Source of the DNA: Sphingobacteriaceae bacterium
GTDB taxonomy: Bacteria; Bacteroidota; Bacteroidia; B-17B0; Aurantibacillaceae
Reading direction: 5' to 3'
DNA: 64,000 bases
Assembly (NCBI GenBank): GCA_002319075.1
Contig: NVQB01000001.1
Span: 3,038,001-3,102,000, forward strand
Position numbers and translations under genes: made by a program. The notes under the pieces are model-generated. The model was not told the origin of the DNA. It saw nothing but the letters and a program-made list of their open reading frames with translations, and did not search any database. Shown here in pieces: positions 38,631 to 46,815 of this stretch (the stretch's first letter is position 1; each line of letters begins with the position of its first letter).

Positions 38631-40196
38631 ATGAAACAAAAACTACAAATTTTCGCTTTACTTTGCGGTCTGGCAATTTCTACCAATTGTTTTTCGCAAC
38701 GTTACTTATCAGAGATCTTTACGGCCGTAACTGTTTCTTCAGGTGTTACCTATGGAAATAATATTTCGGTATTAACCGGAACACCGGCGTCGCAACCCCT
38801 GGTGATGGATGTTTACCAGCCAACCGGAGATGTGCAGACTACGCGCCCTTTAATAATTATTTTACATGCCGGAAGTTTTCTTCCTGCGGTAGCCAGCACT
38901 CAGGCAATTGGTAAAAGAACAGACAGTGCCGTTGTAAACATGTGTATGAGATTTGCCAGACGCGGGTATGTGGCCGTATCGGCAGATTACCGTTTAGGAT
39001 GGAATGCCCTTTCAACCAATCAGGACATTAGAACGGGAACGATTCTGAATGCTGTGTACCGCGCTGCCCAGGATGCAAAAACCTGTGTGCGTTTTTTTAG
39101 AGATGACGCAGCCAATGCAAACACTTACAAAATTGATCCCACTAAAATTGCTTTAGGCGGTTTTTCAGGAGGCGGCTATGCTGTGTTAGCGGCAGTTTCT
39201 TTAAATAAGGCTTCCGAACTTCAAATCACAAAGCTGATCGATTTTACCCAAAATCCGCCCGCTCCCTATGTAAACCAGGCGGTAGCAGGTAATTTTGATG
39301 GAACAGATACTACACCGCTTAATACACCAAACTATGCTTCTTACAGTTCTTCGGTAAGCGTTGTGTTTAATATCGGCGGTGCTATTGGAGATACCAGCTG
39401 GATGGAAGCAGGTGAACCTCCTATCATCGGTATGCATTGTTACAAAGATCCGAATGCTCCTTACAAAACAGGAAATGTAATTGTAACGGCAACAGGTCAA
39501 TTTGTTATCGAAGCTTCAGGAAGTTATGACATTGTAAAAAAAGCACAAAGATTGGGTAACAATGCTATTATTAACAACGCTACTTATTCTGACGTTTACA
39601 CCACCAAAGCAAATGTGAACAATGCAGGCATCAAAGCTTTGTATCCTTTTATTACTCCAGCTCCGGGAGCAAACCTGTCGTGTACAGGAGCAAATGCTAA
39701 TGCACAAACAGAACAAGGTACACCTTGGGACTGGTGGAACGAATCGGTGTTTATAGCTTCGTATAACGCTTACAGCAGTACTACTAATGGACCAGTAGTG
39801 AATTGCCTGGCCAAACTTAGTAATCCTAACATGTCAGCAACACAAGGCAGAACTTACATCGATACCATTCAGGGATATTTAAATCCACGTTTGGTTTGTG
39901 CTATGGGACTTGCCGGTTGTTTATCGACTGTTGGCTTAAAAGAATATGCTTATTCAGGAAATTTAAACGTATTCCCGAATCCTGTTACATCGGAAATTAA
40001 CTATTCAGTTTCTGGTGGAAACACAATCAGCCGTGTTACTTTGTTAGATGCAACAGGTCGCCTTGTGTTAAGCGCAAATAACCTGAATGAAACATCTTTT
40101 AAACTGAATAGAAATAATCTCAGCGCCGGTTTATATTTTACAACCATTGAGTTAGGAAATAAAACGGTAGTTACTAAGAAAATAGTGATCGAATAA
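38631..40196 (+). CDS. T9SS-secreted alpha/beta hydrolase (esterase-like)
   Basis: 521 residues from ATG 38631; a TTG at 38601 opens ten residues earlier. The signal peptide ends NCFSQ. The hydrolase fold shows PLIIILHAGSFL (strand and oxyanion region), RRGYVAVSADYRLGW, and the nucleophile elbow GGFSGGGYAV (Ser in GxSxG), as in the esterase/lipase group that includes bacterial feruloyl esterases. The C-terminus (about 437-521) is a type A sorting domain, NVFPNPVTSEINYSV to KKIVIE, so the enzyme should be exported by T9SS to the surface or medium. It shares its promoter design with the TonB receptor upstream, suggesting that the esterase releases something the receptor imports; the substrate is unknown. 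Confidence 0.9.
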   Translation: MKQKLQIFALLCGLAISTNCFSQRYLSEIFTAVTVSSGVTYGNNISVLTGTPASQPLVMDVYQPTGDVQTTRPLIIILHAGSFLPAVASTQAIGKRTDSAVVNMCMRFARRGYVAVSADYRLGWNALSTNQDIRTGTILNAVYRAAQDAKTCVRFFRDDAANANTYKIDPTKIALGGFSGGGYAVLAAVSLNKASELQITKLIDFTQNPPAPYVNQAVAGNFDGTDTTPLNTPNYASYSSSVSVVFNIGGAIGDTSWMEAGEPPIIGMHCYKDPNAPYKTGNVIVTATGQFVIEASGSYDIVKKAQRLGNNAIINNATYSDVYTTKANVNNAGIKALYPFITPAPGANLSCTGANANAQTEQGTPWDWWNESVFIASYNAYSSTTNGPVVNCLAKLSNPNMSATQGRTYIDTIQGYLNPRLVCAMGLAGCLSTVGLKEYAYSGNLNVFPNPVTSEINYSVSGGNTISRVTLLDATGRLVLSANNLNETSFKLNRNNLSAGLYFTTIELGNKTVVTKKIVIE

Positions 40197-40219
40197 ATTT
40201 TTGATCTTTAAATGTTAAG

Positions 40220-40247
40220 AGAGCCGTCAGTGTACGGCTCTTTTTTT
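40220..40247 (+). terminator. rho-independent terminator of the esterase gene
   Basis: AGAGCCGT-CAGTGT-ACGGCTCT is an 8-bp perfect stem followed by seven T, 24 bases after the stop at 40196. It faces the convergent SRPBCC gene ending at 40276. Confidence 0.9.
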
Positions 40248-40275
40248 ATGGCTGAGAGAAAGCACCGCAAGAATA

Positions 40276-40698
40276 TCAGGACGCATGTTCCAGCATCTGT
40301 TTCAGCTTTACACCTAATAGCTGAGCCCAGCCATCTACAAACCTCTGTCTTGCAAAATGTGCATCATCGGGAAATGTCTCCAAACCTTCATGCGTTAATT
40401 TAAGCCGGGTTTTAGCACCTTCTTTAAACAACTCGAAGGTAACTTCTGAAAGCCCAGGATACCCTTTATAAACCCACGTATGGGCAAGGGTCTGTCCCTT
40501 AATAATTTTCGTCACTGTCCATTCTTTTTGAAACCGCGAACCATCATCTTTAAATTTAAACTCAAATCCAACTTCTGGCACAAATTCAATCAGTTGAGGA
40601 AAATACCATTCTTTCATTTTGTCTGTTTCAGATAGGTGCTGCCATACTTTCTCGATTGGTGCACTGTAAAGCTGTTCGGTTACAAAGGGATGATTCAT
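40276..40698 (-). CDS. SRPBCC-domain protein (AHSA1-like)
   Basis: 140 residues with no signal. It reads as a single SRPBCC/AHSA1 fold: an N-terminal strand with the family start pattern FVTEQLYSAPIEKVWQHLSE, then DKMKEWYFP, the glycine-turn region VGFEFKFK, TWVYKGYPGLSEVTFEL, and a long C-terminal helix WAQLLGVKLKQML. The family binds small hydrophobic ligands or, in AHSA1 proteins, helps an ATPase such as Hsp90; the bacterial members mostly have no known partner. It stands alone, converging with the esterase gene. Confidence 0.85.
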   Translation of the reverse strand: MNHPFVTEQLYSAPIEKVWQHLSETDKMKEWYFPQLIEFVPEVGFEFKFKDDGSRFQKEWTVTKIIKGQTLAHTWVYKGYPGLSEVTFELFKEGAKTRLKLTHEGLETFPDDAHFARQRFVDGWAQLLGVKLKQMLEHAS

Positions 40699-40953
40699 TG
40701 GGGAAGTTTAAGAGCACAAGTTAAACCTTTAGCCTGATTGATTCGTTTTTTTGGATCAGGTCCAAAAGGAGTGGTGTAAAACTCACCAGCTTTATACCAG
40801 CTCCCTGGTTCCTTGCACAATACTCCCTACTTACCCCGTACATATCCCGTCTTTTAGTACGAAACACATCCATTCACTCAGCTTCTCATACACCTTCCCT
40901 CAGAGGTCAAGGCACTCTTACTCATTCGTCCCATTTTTCGTCCAATTTCCAGC

Positions 40954-40961
40954 TATCTTTG
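40954..40961 (+). promoter_or_regulatory. -7 promoter element immediately before the gene at 40965
   Basis: TATCTTTG is an exact TAnnTTTG. Only three bases separate it from the ATG at 40965, so transcription would begin at or inside the start codon and the message would be leaderless. Confidence 0.45.
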
Positions 40962-40964
40962 TAT

Positions 40965-41558
40965 ATGGCATTTCAGGTCGGTGATATAAAACTCTCAGGT
41001 ACTGTATATGGTATTTCTTTTTACCACAGTGTCTTTGGCTGGCTGGCCAGGTGCAAAGGCGGGCCAAGTCGCAAACAATTCAAAACCTCACCGGTATTTG
41101 TCCGATCAAGAGAGAACAGCGAGGAATTCACAACTTGTGCACGGGCTGCTGCTGCTCTGCGCCGCCTGGTAATAAAACACACTGCTCATAGAGACAAAAG
41201 CCTTTACCACCGGCTCATGAAGTTGATGCGCCTGCTCGCAGATAACGATAAGGACTCTCTTCGTGGAAAGCGCGATCCAATGAAAGGGATGCAGACAATA
41301 GAAGCCAGGGCACTTTTAAAGGAATTCAAAATAAGCGAAAATCTTTGCCTGTATGATCTTCTGCTCATAGAAGGGCTGATTAAAAAATCTCATGATAAAG
41401 TGAAGGCATCCAAGACACCTGCTATCCCGTCAGCAGCTATTAAACGAAGACGAACCAAAAAGCTATCACCTTTTTATCCGCTTCCCAAAGCTCTGCCGGC
41501 ACACCTGTCTTTACGCCAGAGCCAGAAGCAAATACAGGTTAACACCGCTTTCGGTTAA
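40965..41558 (+). CDS. orphan Bacteroidota protein of the 'SGTxxxxSFY' type, probably altered at its C-terminus
   Basis: 197 residues from ATG 40965. The N-terminus reads DIKLSGTVYGISFYHSVFGW, ARCKGGPSRKQF and FVRSRENSEEFTTCARAAAA, then LADNDKDSLRGKRDPMKGMQ. From memory this matches the start of a frequent but uncharacterised Bacteroidota family in which the text runs SGTIGNLSFYKTxDGxLAREKGG and RTRENxxEFGRA. In that family an additional domain follows; here the last 50 residues are basic and low in order (KRRRTKKLSPFYPLPKALPA), which looks like a lost or replaced C-terminus. No signal peptide. It lies beside tRNA-Phe. Function unknown in the whole family. Confidence 0.65.
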   Translation: MAFQVGDIKLSGTVYGISFYHSVFGWLARCKGGPSRKQFKTSPVFVRSRENSEEFTTCARAAAALRRLVIKHTAHRDKSLYHRLMKLMRLLADNDKDSLRGKRDPMKGMQTIEARALLKEFKISENLCLYDLLLIEGLIKKSHDKVKASKTPAIPSAAIKRRRTKKLSPFYPLPKALPAHLSLRQSQKQIQVNTAFG

Positions 41559-41662
41559 AGGGGCAGATAGAAAGCTATTTATAGGTTTAGCATCTACACT
41601 GCAAGAAAACTTTATTCTCTTCCCCACAACTTTTGCGCATGATCCGAAAATTCTGAAGTGGC

Positions 41663-41698
41663 CCCGAAGTAGAAATCACTTCGTGCTTTCACTTCGGG
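41663..41698. repeat. imperfect stem-loop with GAAGT/ACTTC arms
   Basis: CCCGAAGT at 41663-41670 pairs with ACTTCGGG at 41691-41698; flanking GTGG and CCAC extend the stem with small bulges. It stands next to the larger inverted repeat at 41701-41760 and shares its ACTTC core words. Confidence 0.6.
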
Positions 41699-41700
41699 AC

Positions 41701-41760
41701 ACCACTGAAGTGAAAAACCCCTCCCGAAATAAATCGAAAGGGGTTTTCTACTTCAGTGGT
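41701..41760 (-). terminator. long inverted repeat acting as tRNA-Phe terminator
   Basis: On the minus strand, AAAACCCCT and AGGGGTTTTT form a terminator stem with a T-run just after the tRNA. Outside it, ACCACTGAAGT (41701-41711) and ACTTCAGTGGT (41750-41760) form an 11-bp perfect outer stem. The outer arm includes the last four bases of the tRNA gene, so the trailer could pair with the tRNA 3' end. Confidence 0.7.
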
Positions 41761-41829
41761 GCCTCCAGGAATCGAACCAGGGACACAAGGATTTTCAGTC
41801 CTTTGCTCTACCGACTGAGCTAAGGCACC
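41757..41829 (-). tRNA. tRNA-Phe (anticodon GAA)
   Basis: The minus strand folds as a cloverleaf: acceptor GGTGCCT/AGGCACC, D-arm GCTC-AGTCGGTA-GAGC, anticodon arm AAGGA-CTGAAAA-TCCTT with anticodon GAA, and T-arm CCTGG-TTCGATT-CCTGG. CCA is not encoded; the discriminator is A. The T-stem has a central T-T mismatch, unusual for a functional tRNA, but all other arms are intact. A terminator follows at 41712-41748. Confidence 0.95.
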
Positions 41830-41976
41830 CACTCACTTTAATTTACCCTCACTGTTACCAGTGCAAATAAATTTAGAGGTTGCAAAAATACGGTTTTTAT
41901 CCATCCCACAAAATTTTTCTCAAAAAAAATCTTAATTAAAATTTCTCCTGACTTTAATAATCTATCTTTATCACCC

Positions 41977-42702
41977 ATGAATTTAGTGCTTGATTTCGGT
42001 AATACACGCATCAAAACCGCTGTGTTTGAAGATACTACGCTTAAAGAGCAGCGTGTTTTTACCAGCGAAAACGAATTACTGGCTAATCTTGATTCTTTTC
42101 AAACTATTAAAAATTGTTTGATTGGTTCTGTAACAAATGACCACGCTAAAGCGTCTGAGTTATTGTCATCAAAATTTCAGACCATCGTGTTTAAAGCCAA
42201 TACCCCAATTCCTTTAAAGAATTCATATAAAAGTGCGTTGACCTTGGGTTCAGACCGCATTGCGGCTTCTGTAGGGGCCTGGGCGCTTTATCCTAATCAA
42301 AACGTTCTTACAATTGATGCCGGTACCTGTATTAAATACAACTTTGTAAACACCGATAATGATTACCTGGGAGGAGCCATCTCGCCGGGAATCCCAATGC
42401 GTTTAAAGGCTATGAACTATTATACACAGGCTTTACCGCTTGTGGAAGTAGACAAAAATTATGAAAAACTCATAGGTCAGACTACTGCCGAATCTTTATT
42501 GGGAGGAGCCTTATTGGCCTCTGCCTGCGAGGTAGATGGCATGATCGACCGTTATAACAATCAGTATAAAAATCTGCAGGTAGTGGTTACGGGTGGTGAC
42601 GCTGATTATTTGTGCAAACAACTTAAAAACCGTTTCTTTGCCGACCAAACTATTTTGCTGAGAGGCTTAAACACTATATTAAACTACAATCTTGAAAAAT
42701 AA
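41977..42702 (+). CDS. coaX: type III pantothenate kinase
   Basis: 241 residues, a normal size. The phosphate-binding start is LVLDFGNTRIKTAVF, the pantothenate/potassium region is ALTLGSDRIAASVGAWALYP, the second phosphate loop is LTIDAGTCIKYNFV, and GGAISPGIPMRLKAM plus VVTGGDADYLCKQL follow in family order. Reaction: ATP-dependent phosphorylation of pantothenate, the first step to coenzyme A, in the cytoplasm; this type is not inhibited by CoA. TATCTTTA six bases before the ATG suggests a very short leader. The next gene overlaps its end by 11 bases, a gene order (coaX, outer-membrane protein, lptC) that I recall from other Bacteroidota. Confidence 0.95.
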   Translation: MNLVLDFGNTRIKTAVFEDTTLKEQRVFTSENELLANLDSFQTIKNCLIGSVTNDHAKASELLSSKFQTIVFKANTPIPLKNSYKSALTLGSDRIAASVGAWALYPNQNVLTIDAGTCIKYNFVNTDNDYLGGAISPGIPMRLKAMNYYTQALPLVEVDKNYEKLIGQTTAESLLGGALLASACEVDGMIDRYNNQYKNLQVVVTGGDADYLCKQLKNRFFADQTILLRGLNTILNYNLEK

Positions 42703-44374
42703 GGCAAACATATTCCTGGTTTTTATCGCATTACTTCCGTTTTTAAGTCAGGCGCAAAACAATACTTTTAGTCCTTATTCCCGTTACGGTTTGGGAGAGC
42801 TTTCGCAGCCTACCTTTGCACACAATACAGGTATGGGTGGCGCGCATATTGCCTTAAAGCCCGATTCAACGATGCCGATTTTTATAAATGTGGGCAATCC
42901 TGCGTCTTATGCCCTCATTCGTTTAACCACACTGGAGGTAGGAGGAAGTTTTTTACACTCTACATTTAAAGGAAATAATAATACGAGTCTTACAAAATGG
43001 GGAACCAGTTTTGCCTATGGAGCATTGGGTTTTCCGGTAAGAAAAAACGGTGGCGCTGCTTTTGGCCTCATGCCTTTTAGCAGTGTGGGTTATGAAACGA
43101 ACACTACCATTAACCAGGAAAATATCGGCGCTGTTCAATACAAGTATTATGGCAACGGTGGCTTAAATAAAGCTTTTATAGGGTACGGCATATTACCTTT
43201 TAAAAACAAGTTAGCGAATTTCCGTTCTAAATATTCTTATTTGCCGGATTCTATGAGAACTCTTACCCGCGCGCAATATGTGCGTCGTCAACTAGTGAAT
43301 AAACTGGTGAGTGATTTATCTTTGGGATTTAACGTCAATTATATTTTTGGAAATGTGTCTAATAGCACCCGTATTGTTTATCCTAACTCTTTAACTTACA
43401 ACAACACTTACCGCGATCGCGTATTAACAGTGGGTGATTTTACCGGCAACTTTGGTGCACAAACCGGTGTTACTATTGACAGTACCCTGGATCACAAAGG
43501 CAGAAAAGCCAGGATCGCAGCCGAACTAAAAGTTCTAAGTGATCAAAACATGTATTCGAAAGCTAAATTAAAATTTATGGAAGATAGCATTGCTAGTGTC
43601 ACTAGATTCGATACGACTCTGGATAAAAAAGGCAAAAAAGCCAAAATTGCATCTGAAATTAAAATTTTAAGTGATCAGAATATTTATTCGGAAGCGCAAT
43701 TAAAAATGAAACGGGATAGTCTGGCGGCTGTGACGCCCTTATACCGCAGGGCCTACAAACAAAAACCTAAGTTCACTTTCGGGTACTTTATGAATCTGAA
43801 TAATGGTTTGAAATCAGATTATGTTACCGGTGTTTACAATTATGTGCTGAATGGTTCTGGCCAGGAAATTTTGCGCGATACTGTTTTATATCCTGTAAGC
43901 AAAGCCGGTACTATCCGTCTTCCACTTGAACAAGGTTTTGGCATTGGATTTAAAAAAGGAGAACGTTTAAACATGGTGGCAGATTTTGCTATAACCGACT
44001 GGACAACCTTTAAATACCTTAACGATCAAAATGATTTTAAGAAAAGTTACAGAGTTTCTGTGGGCGCTAATTTTGTTCCGGAGAAATACGCTGCAGGTAG
44101 AGGTTCTTTTGGCAGAAAAGTAAATTACCGCATAGGTGCTTCTTATCAAACCGGGTATTTAAGTATTGAAGACAATCTTATTTCTGATTATTCTGTGTCG
44201 TTGGGAATTGGTTTACCGGTTGGCATTAATCGTATCTCATCTATGGTGAATGTGAGTGCCCAATATGGTTTTATGGGTTCAAGCGATCCTAGTATACTTA
44301 AACAAAATTACTGGCGCGTTAATTTCGGTTTTACTTTTTGTGACCGATGGTTTCAGAAATACAGAGAAGATTAA
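42692..44374 (+). CDS. outer-membrane beta-barrel protein with an internal duplication
   Basis: 560 residues starting at TTG 42692; no ATG lies near the signal peptide (NIFLVFIALLPFLSQAQ), so the non-ATG start is well supported. The mature start FSPYSRYGLGELSQPTFAHN and many alternating strands point to an outer-membrane barrel. An inserted region (nt 43478-43738) consists of two 44-residue copies, STLDHKGRKARIAAELKVLS and TTLDKKGKKAKIASEIKILS plus flanks, rich in Lys and helix-forming. It overlaps coaX by 11 bases and lptC by 1 base, so translation is coupled. Its partner lptC suggests a role in envelope assembly, but the function is unknown. Confidence 0.82.
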   Translation: MKNKANIFLVFIALLPFLSQAQNNTFSPYSRYGLGELSQPTFAHNTGMGGAHIALKPDSTMPIFINVGNPASYALIRLTTLEVGGSFLHSTFKGNNNTSLTKWGTSFAYGALGFPVRKNGGAAFGLMPFSSVGYETNTTINQENIGAVQYKYYGNGGLNKAFIGYGILPFKNKLANFRSKYSYLPDSMRTLTRAQYVRRQLVNKLVSDLSLGFNVNYIFGNVSNSTRIVYPNSLTYNNTYRDRVLTVGDFTGNFGAQTGVTIDSTLDHKGRKARIAAELKVLSDQNMYSKAKLKFMEDSIASVTRFDTTLDKKGKKAKIASEIKILSDQNIYSEAQLKMKRDSLAAVTPLYRRAYKQKPKFTFGYFMNLNNGLKSDYVTGVYNYVLNGSGQEILRDTVLYPVSKAGTIRLPLEQGFGIGFKKGERLNMVADFAITDWTTFKYLNDQNDFKKSYRVSVGANFVPEKYAAGRGSFGRKVNYRIGASYQTGYLSIEDNLISDYSVSLGIGLPVGINRISSMVNVSAQYGFMGSSDPSILKQNYWRVNFGFTFCDRWFQKYRED

Positions 44375-44943
44375 TGATTAAGTCTTTGCGCATAGTTCTT
44401 TTTTTCTTTATCCCGGTAAGCATCGGGATTTTTTCTTCTTGCTCAAATGATCTTAAAGATGTGATGGCTCTTCCACGTAACGAGTTAAGTCCCTCTACTA
44501 TTGGCGACAGTGTTACGATGTTATATTCAGATACGGCACAACTAAAAATAATGCTTACGGCCAACCGTATGTTGTTTTTTGATAAGAATGTAAGCGAGCC
44601 TTTTAAGGTAATGCCAAAAGGATTTTTCGTAACTTTTTTTGATAAAGATGAAAAAGTTTCTGCTACTTTGCGGGGTAATTACGGTGTGAGTTACGATGTG
44701 AGCAACAAGATGGAAGCCAAATATGCGGTAGAGGTTGTAAATAAAGATGGCGTGAAACTAAATACAGAAAAGCTTATCTGGAATGCCAATACCCAAAAAA
44801 TTTATACCGACGCTTATGTGGTTATTACTACGGCAACGGAACAAATTACGGGCTATGGTTTAGAAAGTAACCAGGATTTTACCAAATACAAATTAAAAAA
44901 GATCAAAGCAATATTACAATTAAAAGACAATGAGCAGCAATAA
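44374..44943 (+). CDS. lptC: LPS export ABC transporter periplasmic protein LptC
   Basis: 189 residues from ATG 44374, whose A is the last base of the previous stop (TAATG). The N-terminus has a hydrophobic stretch and SSCS, a lipobox-like cysteine, so the protein may be lipid-anchored rather than simply membrane-spanned. The body has the LptC pattern: DSVTMLYSDTAQLKIMLTAN, PFKVMPKGFFVTFFDKDEKV, and the repeated beta-jellyroll text LRGNYGVSYDVSNKMEAKYA and LIWNANTQKIYTDAYVVITT. Role: passes LPS from the inner-membrane LptBFG complex to LptA in the periplasm. The next gene overlaps it by 14 bases. Confidence 0.9.
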   Translation: MIKSLRIVLFFFIPVSIGIFSSCSNDLKDVMALPRNELSPSTIGDSVTMLYSDTAQLKIMLTANRMLFFDKNVSEPFKVMPKGFFVTFFDKDEKVSATLRGNYGVSYDVSNKMEAKYAVEVVNKDGVKLNTEKLIWNANTQKIYTDAYVVITTATEQITGYGLESNQDFTKYKLKKIKAILQLKDNEQQ

Positions 44944-45184
44944 TGAGTTTCAAAACAAAGCCTACGTTTTCTTAGAACGTCTTTGGTTAGTAGCAGCTAT
45001 ACTGGGCGTGTGTCTGGTGGTTTATTTTCTAATTATGAAAGATAACGACAGCGCCTTGTTCTTTTTTGGATTTTTTATTTTGTCAGCACTTCTTTATTTA
45101 TTGCGAAAACGTCAACGTGTTAAGTTTCAAAAGTTTTTGGAAAACAAAGACGAATACGTGCCTGGTAAGGATAAAAAATTCTAA
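44930..45184 (+). CDS. small two-pass membrane protein
   Basis: 84 residues. Two hydrophobic helices (about residues 17-35 LWLVAAILGVCLVVYFLIM and 42-57 ALFFFGFFILSALLYLL) separated by an acidic MKDNDS loop, then a basic tail (RKRQRVKFQKFLENKD). It overlaps the end of lptC by 14 bases, so it is translationally coupled and probably belongs to the same envelope operon. I do not recognise a named family. Confidence 0.75.
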   Translation: MSSNNEFQNKAYVFLERLWLVAAILGVCLVVYFLIMKDNDSALFFFGFFILSALLYLLRKRQRVKFQKFLENKDEYVPGKDKKF

Positions 45185-45217
45185 AGTTTGTTCTTCCCTT
45201 AAAAACGGAGAAAAGAG

Positions 45218-45225
45218 TACATTTG
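45218..45225 (+). promoter_or_regulatory. candidate -7 promoter element before the glycosyltransferase
   Basis: TACATTTG is an exact TAnnTTTG, about 42 bases before the ATC at 45267 where the reading frame of the glycosyltransferase can first begin. No good -33 element at the usual distance. Confidence 0.4.
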
Positions 45226-45266
45226 CAGGAACGCTCGTCCCAAACTTAAATTAAGCATCTTAGCTC

Positions 45267-46793
45267 ATCAAAACTTTAAAGGCAATACTCCGTCATAACA
45301 CAGCGTTTGTTCTGCTGCTGATCTGCTTTGTTATAGCGCTTTTTTCTTTTCACTATTACGGTGCTTCCTGGGATGAGGTGATGCAGCATTCTATTGGTGA
45401 AATTGCCTGGAACTATGTGGTGGATGGTGACAGGTATTTGTTTAATTATGTCGACGGCGACCATGGAGTGGGATTTGAACTTCCTCTTATTATTTTAGAA
45501 AAACTATCGGGTTTAAAAGATCCGCATGATATCTGCCTGATGCGGCACCTGGCGACGCATGTGTTTTTTCTCCTGAGCGCGTTTTTTTTCTATAAACTTT
45601 GTTTTCTTTTATATAGCAGCAGGTTTTTAGGTGTCGTAGCATTTTTGCTTTTCGCTTTTCACCCGGTACTTTACGGGCATTCTTTTTTTAATACGAAAGA
45701 TCTTCCTTTCTTAAGTCTGTTCACTATCTGTCTGTATCTGGCGGCAAAATTATTTCAGAATAAAAACATACTCAACACTGTTGTTCTGGGCATTTGCCTG
45801 GGTGTACTGGTCAATATCCGTATGATGGGTTTGCTATTACTTTTTTCGGTTTTATTCTTTCTGAGCATAGATGCCATTCGCGAAAAAAAATATTTCGATC
45901 GTCACGCGCTGATTTTACTTTTTGTAGCTGTCCTGGCATTGTATGGTAGCTGGCCATACTTATGGGAACATCCTATAGAAAGATTTATGGTAGCATTTAA
46001 AAGTATGTCGCACTACGCATGGACAGAGACCAATTTGTACGACGGGAAAAATGTGCCTGGTAACCAGATTGGCTGGGAGTACATTCCTTTATGGTTTGCA
46101 GTTACTACACCGCTTCCCTGGTTGCTTGCCGGATTGTTTGGGATTGGGGCTTTTGTAAGCTGCATTATTAAAGAGCCGTTTTATGTTTTTGATTTACAGG
46201 GAAAGATGAACGTTCTGTTCCTGATTTGTTTTTTTGTTCCCATACTTGCTGTGATAGCTCTGCATTCTGTGGTGTATGATAGCTGGCGGCATTTATTTTT
46301 TATCTACCCTTCCTTTTGTATGCTTCTTTTGTTTGGTTTAAATTACCTGATGTTGAAGTATAAAAAAATAATCAGGCTAGGATCTGCCCTGAGTTTTAGT
46401 TTTGTTATTGGTTTTACGATTTTTAATTTTCCTTTCGGGCATGTTTATTTTAGTCCGCTTGTTTCTTTGCATTCCCAACCTGAATATCTCCGTAAACACT
46501 ACGACATGGATTATTGGGGAACATCGTATAAACAATCTCTGGAGTATATTCTCGCGCATGATTCATCGGCCCTTATAAAAGTATTTCCTGAAAATTACCC
46601 CGGGAATTTGAATGCTGCCATGTTACCGCCAGAGCAACGCAAGCGCATTTTAATTGTTCCAAACCTGGATGAAGCTACTTATTTTGTTACCAACTACCGT
46701 TTTCACCCACAGGATTATGCTTTTGAAGATAAAAAAGTCTACACTATAAAAGTTCTCAATAGCACTATTAATGCCGTTTATAAGCTCCGTTAA
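45267..46793 (+). CDS. GT-C type membrane glycosyltransferase (ArnT/PMT-like), non-standard start
   Basis: The first ATG is at 45378, but it lies after the first membrane helix and the acidic motif: the open frame continues upstream to 45264 and reads FVLLLICFVIALFSFHYYGA then SWDEVM. The SWDE part corresponds to the catalytic acidic residue in loop 1 of ArnT/PMT-like enzymes, so the real start should be near 45267 (ATC) or 45285 (ATA). From 45267 the protein has 508 residues and about ten membrane helices, with FHPVLYGHSFFNTKDLPFLS and WRHLFFIYPSF. Reaction: transfer of a sugar from a lipid-phosphate carrier outside the inner membrane; acceptor unknown. Confidence 0.75.
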   Translation: MKTLKAILRHNTAFVLLLICFVIALFSFHYYGASWDEVMQHSIGEIAWNYVVDGDRYLFNYVDGDHGVGFELPLIILEKLSGLKDPHDICLMRHLATHVFFLLSAFFFYKLCFLLYSSRFLGVVAFLLFAFHPVLYGHSFFNTKDLPFLSLFTICLYLAAKLFQNKNILNTVVLGICLGVLVNIRMMGLLLLFSVLFFLSIDAIREKKYFDRHALILLFVAVLALYGSWPYLWEHPIERFMVAFKSMSHYAWTETNLYDGKNVPGNQIGWEYIPLWFAVTTPLPWLLAGLFGIGAFVSCIIKEPFYVFDLQGKMNVLFLICFFVPILAVIALHSVVYDSWRHLFFIYPSFCMLLLFGLNYLMLKYKKIIRLGSALSFSFVIGFTIFNFPFGHVYFSPLVSLHSQPEYLRKHYDMDYWGTSYKQSLEYILAHDSSALIKVFPENYPGNLNAAMLPPEQRKRILIVPNLDEATYFVTNYRFHPQDYAFEDKKVYTIKVLNSTINAVYKLR

Positions 46794-46815
46794 ATTTCTG
46801 GGCTGAAGTGTAAAT

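Noticed and set aside
40751-40984. 77-residue plus-strand frame
   Set aside because: Overlaps the promoter of the gene at 40965 and is Ser/His/Phe-rich without family features.
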